Positions 1 through 4,646 of a DNA stretch of 15,698 nt are shown here, piece by piece (position 1 is the first letter of the stretch; every line of letters starts with the position of its first letter). Made by a program: the position numbers and the translations under genes. The notes beneath the pieces are model-generated. The model worked only from the letters and a program-made list of their open reading frames with translations, did not search any database and was not told where the DNA came from. Source of the DNA: Victivallales bacterium (GTDB lineage: Bacteria; Verrucomicrobiota; Lentisphaeria; Oligosphaerales; Oligosphaeraceae); the NCBI GenBank assembly GCA_017963875.1, contig JAGCTA010000550.1, positions 1 to 15,698 on the forward strand, in the 5' to 3' direction.

Positions 1-59
1 TAGGTTGAGGGCCTAATGGAGTAATATCCGTGCGGGTTCAAATCCCGCCCCGAATACCA
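1..59 (+). tRNA. tRNA-Leu(GAG), 3' part, cut by window start
   Basis: These 59 bases are identical to 110-168 of the complete tRNA-Leu that follows. They run from inside the 5' strand of the anticodon stem through the GAG anticodon, variable arm, T arm (GCGGG/CCCGC) and an encoded CCA end. The 5' part lies outside the window. It is the first copy of a tandem pair, separated from the second by 22 bases. I infer the missing half is intact, but this cannot be seen. Confidence 0.9.
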
Positions 60-81
60 TGTTTTCAACGAAAATCACCGT

Positions 82-168
82 GTTCGGGTGGCGGAATTGG
101 CAGACGCGTTAGGTTGAGGGCCTAATGGAGTAATATCCGTGCGGGTTCAAATCCCGCCCCGAATACCA
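82..168 (+). tRNA. tRNA-Leu, anticodon GAG
   Basis: A complete 87-base class II tRNA. The acceptor stem is GTTCGGG paired with CCCGAAT, where the first pair is a G-U wobble; the discriminator base is A and the CCA end is encoded. The D arm carries the leucine-type GGAATTGGCAGACGC sequence. The anticodon stem TTAGG/CCTAA encloses the loop TTGAGGG, giving anticodon GAG for CUC/CUU codons. A long variable arm (GGA...TCC) and a T arm GCGGG-TTCAAAT-CCCGC follow. It is the second of two tandem copies and is followed by a terminator, so the pair is probably one transcription unit. Confidence 0.96.
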
Positions 169-181
169 GATAATCTACAAG

Positions 182-221
182 GGCTGGCGCAATGACATTT
201 GGTTCTGCACCAGCCTTTTTT
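182..221 (+). terminator. Rho-independent terminator after the tRNA pair
   Basis: GGCTGG (182-187) pairs with CCAGCC (210-215). The stem continues inward, after one mismatch, with GCA/TGC. Six T residues (216-221) follow immediately. The position 13 bases after the tRNA CCA end fits termination of the tRNA transcript. It also means rdgB, whose ATG is only 23 bases further on, either has its own promoter inside or downstream of the hairpin or depends on readthrough. Confidence 0.8.
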
Positions 222-243
222 ATTGCTGAACAGGAGATTGGTC

Positions 244-849
244 ATGCAGATTGTCGTCGCAACAGGAAATGCGCACAAGGTCGCCGAGATATCGGCAATT
301 CTTGCACCGCATGGAATTGAAATCCTAAGTGCCGAAACACGCGGTGGGATGCCAGAAGTGATCGAGGACGGCTTGACTTTCAAGGAAAATGCAGTGAAAA
401 AAGCCACGACATGTGCGAAAATCTGGAAATGCCCTGTCATTGCGGATGATTCTGGTCTCGAAGTAGTTGCGCTTAATGGTGCACCAGGAGTTTTTTCTGC
501 TCGTTATGCAGGTGAGGGGGGCAACGACGGAAGGAATCTCAAGAAATTGCTGAAAAACATGGAAGGCGTGTCAGACCGCAGGGCGCGGTTTGTTACCGTT
601 ATTGCTCTTGCATTGCCTGACGGAACGGTGCGGACGGCTGAAGGCACTGTCAAAGGAACGATTATCCATGAGGCACGCGGGACGGGCGGTTTTGGTTATG
701 ACCCCGCTTTTGTCCCAGATGATTTTGACAAGACGTTTGCAGAATTGCCTGCTGAAACCAAAAACGCCTTGTCGCATCGTGCAAATGCTCTGAAAAATGC
801 ACTTGAAAAAGGTCTGTTTGTTTTTTCAAAAAATGATTTCAAAAAATAA
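244..849 (+). CDS. rdgB: RdgB/HAM1-type non-canonical purine NTP pyrophosphatase (dITP/XTP)
   Basis: This cytosolic enzyme hydrolyses dITP, ITP and XTP to the monophosphate and pyrophosphate, keeping deaminated purines out of nucleic acids. The 201-residue length is normal for the family. Visible motifs are the nucleotide-binding TGNAHK at residues 7-12, the acidic DDSGLEV at 68-74 with the catalytic/metal Asp, GAPGVFSARYAG at 79-90, GGFGYDP at 148-154, and the C-terminal SHRANAL at 177-183. I chose ATG at 244 because AGGAG (232-236) sits 7 bases upstream and the protein then begins MQIVVATGN, as in other members. A TTG at 199 in the same frame lies inside the terminator hairpin and is rejected. 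The gene stands between the tRNA terminator and the CoA ligase, with 129 bases before the latter, so co-transcription is uncertain. Confidence 0.96.
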   Translation: MQIVVATGNAHKVAEISAILAPHGIEILSAETRGGMPEVIEDGLTFKENAVKKATTCAKIWKCPVIADDSGLEVVALNGAPGVFSARYAGEGGNDGRNLKKLLKNMEGVSDRRARFVTVIALALPDGTVRTAEGTVKGTIIHEARGTGGFGYDPAFVPDDFDKTFAELPAETKNALSHRANALKNALEKGLFVFSKNDFKK

Positions 850-978
850 TTTGTAATGATTTGCAAAGAGCGGAAATCAAATCATATTTAACTGTTTTTT
901 CTGTCTTGAGGCAAATTAAATATAGTACGGCGTTAGGCAGGTTGTGAATTATCATACACAAGTAAAAAAAGGACAACT

Positions 979-2280
979 ATGAATGACTTACTGTTGAAGG
1001 ACTTTGTTGAACGGGGCGCGTTGGAACGTGTCCAATACGAGCGTCTGCGCGAAACTCTGGAAAGAGTTTATGCCAATGTGCCGTTTTATCGAAAGGCATT
1101 TGACCAAGCAGGGGTAAAACCATCAGACCTCCAAACGCTCAAGGACCTTGCAAAATTCCCATTTACCGTCAAGACGGATTTGAGGGACAATTATCCATTT
1201 GGGCTTCTTGCAGTCCCCCAGAAGGAGATCGTGCGAATCCATGCTTCAAGTGGAACGACGGGAAAGCCAACGGTCGTCTGCTACACAGAACATGATATCA
1301 GTTGCTGGAGCGAAACCATGTGCCGTACATTCCAAATGGGCGGCGCAACTGAAAACGACATTTTCCAGATCGGCTATGGCTATGGTCTTTTCACGGGTGG
1401 CCTGGGGGCGCACTACGGCGCAGAACGTCTGGGGGCGTCGGTGATTCCAATGAGTGGCGGCGCGACCGAAAAGCAGATTATGCTTCTCCGTGACTTCGGT
1501 TCGACGGCCGTCTGCTGCACGCCTTCCTTCTTCATCCATGTCATCGAAGAGGCTGAGAAAGCAGGTCTGGATTTGCGGAAAGACTCGAAACTGCGTCTGG
1601 GATTCTTCGGCGCGGAACCGTGGACAGAGGCAATGCGCGATTTCATTGAAGAAAGGACAGGCATCCATGCCCATGATATTTTCGGTTTGTCCGAAATCAT
1701 GGGACCTGGCGTGGCCGCAGACTGCATTTATCATGACGGCCTGCATATTTTTGAGGACCACTATTACCCCGAAATCGTTGATCCCGACACAGGCGAAGTG
1801 CTTCCTCCTGGAGAAGAGGGTGAAATCTGTTTCACAAACCTCACAAAACAGGGAATGCCCATGATTCGCTATCGTACCCATGACATCAGCCGACTGAACT
1901 ATGAGCGTTGCCGTTGTGGTAGAACCATCGTCCGTATGGAGAAGGTCCGCCGTCGTTGCGATGACATGCTGATTATCCGCGGCGTCAATCTCTTCCCGAC
2001 GCAGGTCGAGAGCGTGCTGTTGAGCGTAAAGGGGACAAGCCCCCATTATCAACTCATTGTCACCAGGACAAAAGCAATGGATGAACTTGAAGTCAAGGTG
2101 GAGGTTACTCCCGAGGCATTCTCTGATGAAGTCCGTGCGCTGGAAGTGCTTCGTGCGCAGATACAGGGACGAATCAAGCAGATTATCGGACTCAGTGCGC
2201 GCGTCACATTGGTGGAGCCTGGAACCATTGAGCGTTCCACTGGCAAGGCAAAGCATGTCATTGATCTTCGTAATAAATAA
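979..2280 (+). CDS. paaK: Phenylacetate-CoA ligase-like AMP-forming enzyme (PaaK family)
   Basis: A 433-residue cytosolic member of the adenylate-forming superfamily that activates an aryl acid, typically phenylacetate, to its CoA thioester through an acyl-adenylate. Seen in sequence: the P-loop-like ASSGTTGKP at residues 89-97, a mid-protein FGAEPW and DIFGLSEIMGPG segment, the hinge-region EGEICFTNLT and RYRTHDIS motifs, a CRCGR cysteine patch, and the small C-terminal domain with GVNLFPTQVE. Length is typical for PaaK. The ATG at 979 has AGGA 5 bases upstream. An ACT-domain protein gene follows. In anaerobes and archaea this pair commonly accompanies indolepyruvate ferredoxin oxidoreductase (iorAB), where the ligase handles aryl acids from aromatic amino-acid fermentation; no iorAB is present in this window. 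The physiological substrate (phenylacetate, indoleacetate or similar) is not decidable from sequence. Confidence 0.93.
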   Translation: MNDLLLKDFVERGALERVQYERLRETLERVYANVPFYRKAFDQAGVKPSDLQTLKDLAKFPFTVKTDLRDNYPFGLLAVPQKEIVRIHASSGTTGKPTVVCYTEHDISCWSETMCRTFQMGGATENDIFQIGYGYGLFTGGLGAHYGAERLGASVIPMSGGATEKQIMLLRDFGSTAVCCTPSFFIHVIEEAEKAGLDLRKDSKLRLGFFGAEPWTEAMRDFIEERTGIHAHDIFGLSEIMGPGVAADCIYHDGLHIFEDHYYPEIVDPDTGEVLPPGEEGEICFTNLTKQGMPMIRYRTHDISRLNYERCRCGRTIVRMEKVRRRCDDMLIIRGVNLFPTQVESVLLSVKGTSPHYQLIVTRTKAMDELEVKVEVTPEAFSDEVRALEVLRAQIQGRIKQIIGLSARVTLVEPGTIERSTGKAKHVIDLRNK

Positions 2281-2297
2281 GGCTCTATTTCCCATGA

Positions 2298-2407
2298 GGG
2301 GCTGGAATTGCTCATGTCAATGCGGCTCTGCCATGACCCTAAAGGAGATAAATATCAGAAACCTGGGAATGCAGCCCCGAAAGAATTCCGACCTCGATGA
2401 GGTCGAA
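2298..2407 (+). promoter_or_regulatory. Possible structured RNA leader between the ligase and ACT genes
   Basis: Three pairings can be seen by eye. GGGGCTG (2298-2304) pairs perfectly with CAGCCCC (2372-2378). Inside that closing stem, GTCA...GGC (2316-2326) folds on GCC...TGAC (2330-2337). Just after it, TTC-GACCTC (2386-2395) pairs with GAGGTC-GAA (2399-2407) around a GAT loop. None has a T tract, so they are not ordinary terminators. I match no riboswitch class. The placement 130 bases before an ACT-domain gene (a family that usually binds amino acids) makes a regulatory leader possible, but the pairings could be chance. Confidence 0.3.
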
Positions 2408-2459
2408 CCAACCCTTCTGAGGAATAGATCCAAAAGCAAAATCCAAAAGGAAGAATCGG

Positions 2460-2482
2460 ATGTCAGTCAGACAGTTGTCCAT
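2460..2482 (+). repeat. Direct repeat, copy A: displaced duplicate of the ACT gene start
   Basis: These 23 bases are identical to 2536-2558, the first codons of the ACT gene. Similarity extends upstream with a small gap: both copies are preceded by AAAAGCAAAA and a purine-rich Shine-Dalgarno-like stretch (AAAAGGAAG here). The copy opens a 15-codon reading frame from ATG 2460 (encoding MSVRQLSMLKFDRFR) that ends at TAA 2505-2507, 28 bases before the true start. It looks like a partial duplication of the ribosome-binding site and start codons. Confidence 0.9.
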
Positions 2483-2535
2483 GTTGAAATTTGACCGATT
2501 TAGATAACACAGATAAAAGCAAAAGGAGAAAGCGC

Positions 2536-2558
2536 ATGTCAGTCAGACAGTTGTCCAT
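2536..2558 (+). repeat. Direct repeat, copy B: true start of the ACT gene
   Basis: Identical over 23 bases to 2460-2482. This copy is preceded by AAAAGGAG and continues into the full ACT-domain reading frame. The copies diverge straight after the repeat (ATT here, GTT in copy A). Confidence 0.9.
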
Positions 2559-2964
2559 ATTTCTTGAGAATCGTCCTGGTCGTCTTGTCACAGTCGCCAA
2601 TGTTCTGGGACAGGCGAATTGCAGTATTTTAGCGTTGTCGGTTGCCGACACGAAAGACTTTGGCATCATTCGTCTTATTGTCGATGATTATGCCAAGGCG
2701 GACGAAGCCCTTCATGCCAAAGGCATTCTTTGTCAGGTAAACGAGGTGACTGCCGTGGAAATCGGCAGCGCTCCAGGCAGTCTTGCGAAAGTTCTGGAAC
2801 TGTTCAATGAAGCAGGCGTGAATGTCGAATACATGTATGCCATTGCGGAACCGCGTTCTGCGCATCCAGTCATGATTTTCCGTTTTGACCAGGCGAAGCC
2901 TGCTCTGGACGCATTGAAGAACGCTGGATATCATGTGTTCACAGAACAGGAACTGTTGGCTTGA
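2536..2964 (+). CDS. Small protein of two ACT domains
   Basis: A 142-residue cytosolic protein made of two successive ACT-like modules, at about residues 4-68 and 72-140. Each begins with a beta strand and the ligand-loop pattern seen in ACT domains: LSIFLENRPGRLVTVANVL in the first and GSAPGSLAKVLELFNEAGVNV in the second. ACT domains usually bind amino acids and act as allosteric sensors. Stand-alone double-ACT proteins beside PaaK-type ligases are common and are presumed to sense an aromatic amino acid or its product; that role is inference. There is no enzyme domain. The ATG at 2536 has AGGAG at 2524-2528, 7 bases upstream. The first 23 bases are repeated perfectly 76 bases upstream (2460-2482), creating a decoy start. 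Confidence 0.9.
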   Translation: MSVRQLSIFLENRPGRLVTVANVLGQANCSILALSVADTKDFGIIRLIVDDYAKADEALHAKGILCQVNEVTAVEIGSAPGSLAKVLELFNEAGVNVEYMYAIAEPRSAHPVMIFRFDQAKPALDALKNAGYHVFTEQELLA

Positions 2965-3050
2965 TTTACACTTGTCTCTAGCGTTGTGTCTGTTTTTCTT
3001 ATCATTGATCCCCCAAAGATATTGTTTTACCAAAGAGAGTTGAGTCGATT

Positions 3051-3692
3051 ATGAAACGGATTGCATGTTTTGCTCTATGTTTGCTTGCTTTGTTGATGAC
3101 GGGGTGTACGACGACGTCATTGCCCGAGACAAAGGCAAAAGTCGCAACCTATTATGAAAGCGGCAAATATGAACAAGATGTTTCTCGTATCCTAAAAGAC
3201 GCGGAGCGTTATTTGCCAAAGGCAGGAGCATACAACATCATTGGAAGCGCGGTCGTTTTTGACATTGATGACACTGCGTTGAGCACGTATGAATACCAGA
3301 AGGGAATGGGATTCGGGCATTACGGGCTGGCCTGGCATCAGTGGATTGACATGAAACGCGCGACTGCAATCAAGCCTGTGCTGGATTTCTACAATCTTGC
3401 CAAAAGCCGTGGGCTGACGTTGTTCTTCGTGTCTGGTCGCCGTGAAAAATTCCGTGCAGTCACTGAGGACAATCTTCGTGCGGTGGGCTTTGACGGGTGG
3501 AAGGAACTTTACATGAAGCCTGATGATTTCAAGAGCAAGTCCATTGTCCCATTGAAAGTCGCGCATCGGATAGCCATTGAAAAGCAAGGATATAAGATTG
3601 TTGTCAATGTCGGCGACCAGCCGAGCGATCTTGATGGTGGTCATGCCGTCCATACGGTTCTGCTTCCAAATCTCATCTATGGCGTGAAGTGA
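3051..3692 (+). CDS. Lipoprotein acid phosphatase, HAD superfamily (class B / e(P4)-like)
   Basis: A 213-residue predicted lipoprotein. The N-terminus MKRIACFALCLLALLMTGC is a type II signal peptide with lipobox LMTGC and acylation at Cys19. The mature part is a HAD-fold acid phosphatase of the subfamily IIIB type. Motif I is FDIDDTALS, with Asp71 the expected nucleophile and Asp73 the acid/base. Motif II is FFVSGRRE with Ser128. A lysine around 167-169 in FKSKSIVPLK follows. Motif IV is VNVGDQPSDLDGG, with metal-binding Asp189 and Asp193. Such enzymes remove phosphate from nucleotides or other organic phosphates at the cell envelope. Purine-rich AAAGAGAG lies about 11 bases before the ATG. 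It shares no obvious pathway with its neighbours and is followed by a hairpin that separates it from the glycan cluster. Confidence 0.9.
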   Translation: MKRIACFALCLLALLMTGCTTTSLPETKAKVATYYESGKYEQDVSRILKDAERYLPKAGAYNIIGSAVVFDIDDTALSTYEYQKGMGFGHYGLAWHQWIDMKRATAIKPVLDFYNLAKSRGLTLFFVSGRREKFRAVTEDNLRAVGFDGWKELYMKPDDFKSKSIVPLKVAHRIAIEKQGYKIVVNVGDQPSDLDGGHAVHTVLLPNLIYGVK

Positions 3693-3729
3693 CGCAGCCT
3701 CATGGCCTGTCATCTTGCATTCGTTCTCG

Positions 3730-3780
3730 AAAAAAACAATAGAGCCACAGGTTTGTCTTCTATAGACATCTGTGGCTCTT
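3730..3780. terminator. Strong hairpin with A tract on its left side
   Basis: AGAGCCACAG (3741-3750) pairs without mismatch with CTGTGGCTCT (3770-3779), and inside it TGTC (3754-3757) can pair with GACA (3765-3768). Seven A residues (3730-3736) lie to the left, and no T run lies to the right. Read on the minus strand this is a stem followed by ATTG and seven T, a good intrinsic terminator. On the + strand the U tract is missing. It separates the phosphatase gene from the glycan cluster. It may be a bidirectional or antisense-facing terminator, or a processing hairpin. Confidence 0.6.
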
Positions 3781-3815
3781 GATGAATTGAAGGAAAGATA
3801 TCTATAGGATGCAAT

Positions 3816-4646
3816 ATGATGTTAAGTAAATTGATACTGTCTTTTTTTATAATTCCGCTGATTCTCTTCAGCGAGGAAAATGCATTGATATTGCAGTGCA
3901 AGACATCTCAGAATTTACTGCAAAACGCAGATTTCTGCCAACTTGACGGAAATGGTTTGCCGTTGAGATGGACTTTTGACAATTGCAGCAGGTCTCCAAT
4001 ATTCAAATCGCAAATTGTCAAGCAATCCAAAGGCAATTATCTTACTGTTGATACTGCTTGGAGCCAATTCGGTTACTGGATGCAGACAATTCCGCTGCAA
4101 AAAGGCGAATCCTATTATGTTTCCAGCGAAGTTCAGAGCGACGGTCCAAATGTCATGATTTGGATTCAATGCAAACAGAATATATCGGACTCTGAAAAGC
4201 CATCTGTTAAAGAGTTCCGCGCACCGATTTTTCTTAGCAACGGCTTGTCCATGAAAAAAGAATTACGGGATTTTGTCGATGAGAAACTTTTGAATTCACT
4301 TTGTGCAGACCAATGGAGCAGAATCGGTTGCGTGGTCAATGTTCCAAAAGATGATGGAAGTTATCTCTGCGAAGTCCGCATCGGCGTTTATGGCGGCGGG
4401 CCTGGACAGATGCGTTTTCGAAATCCATTGTTCCGAAAGGCGCAAGTAGAACTGCAAGCAGATATCAATGGTACTGGATGGACGGAATTGCAGGTCGGCA
4501 AGGCGACTCCAGAAAGCATCAAACTTGATCCGTCCCTTGAACATCAGAGTGTTTCATTTGTGCTTCCCAAAGCGAAATTTATTTATCGCGTTGAATTGAT
4601 TGGCAATCATGGACAGAAAATCATTAGGGAGTTTACAAATGACTAA
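3816..4646 (+). CDS. Secreted carbohydrate-binding-like protein, function unknown
   Basis: A 276-residue protein with an N-terminal hydrophobic signal (MMLSKLILSFFIIPLILFSEENA) and no catalytic motif I recognise. After the signal comes NLLQNADF followed by GNGLPLRWTF, the opening pattern of beta-sandwich carbohydrate-binding modules, and later YYVSSEVQSDGPNVMIWIQ and VRIGVYGGGPGQMRFRNPLF strands, consistent with one jelly-roll domain. A second small beta region, from about residue 210, resembles a fibronectin-type or similar C-terminal module. I infer it binds glycan outside the cytoplasm. It heads the glycan cluster and overlaps the next gene by 8 bases. A second ATG at 3819 would remove one residue only; TAGGA lies upstream. 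It could equally be a structural or adhesion protein. Confidence 0.75.
   Translation: MMLSKLILSFFIIPLILFSEENALILQCKTSQNLLQNADFCQLDGNGLPLRWTFDNCSRSPIFKSQIVKQSKGNYLTVDTAWSQFGYWMQTIPLQKGESYYVSSEVQSDGPNVMIWIQCKQNISDSEKPSVKEFRAPIFLSNGLSMKKELRDFVDEKLLNSLCADQWSRIGCVVNVPKDDGSYLCEVRIGVYGGGPGQMRFRNPLFRKAQVELQADINGTGWTELQVGKATPESIKLDPSLEHQSVSFVLPKAKFIYRVELIGNHGQKIIREFTND

Noticed and set aside
199..243. TTG-initiated N-terminal extension of rdgB
   Set aside because: It lies in the T-rich terminator hairpin, and ATG 244 has a good Shine-Dalgarno and matches the family N-terminus.
1246..2295. Open frame of 349 codons on the minus strand
   Set aside because: It lies wholly antisense to the well-supported CoA ligase gene and its translation shows no domain or motif; it is a codon-bias shadow.
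2369..2494. A 41-codon frame starting at ATG 2369
   Set aside because: It has no ribosome-binding site at a usable distance and runs through the hairpin region and the repeat; its composition is not protein-like.
3779..3808. TTGATG, 18 bases, TATAGG as a promoter for the glycan operon
   Set aside because: Only 4 of 6 bases match at each box, and transcription would start at or after the start codon of the gene it would serve.
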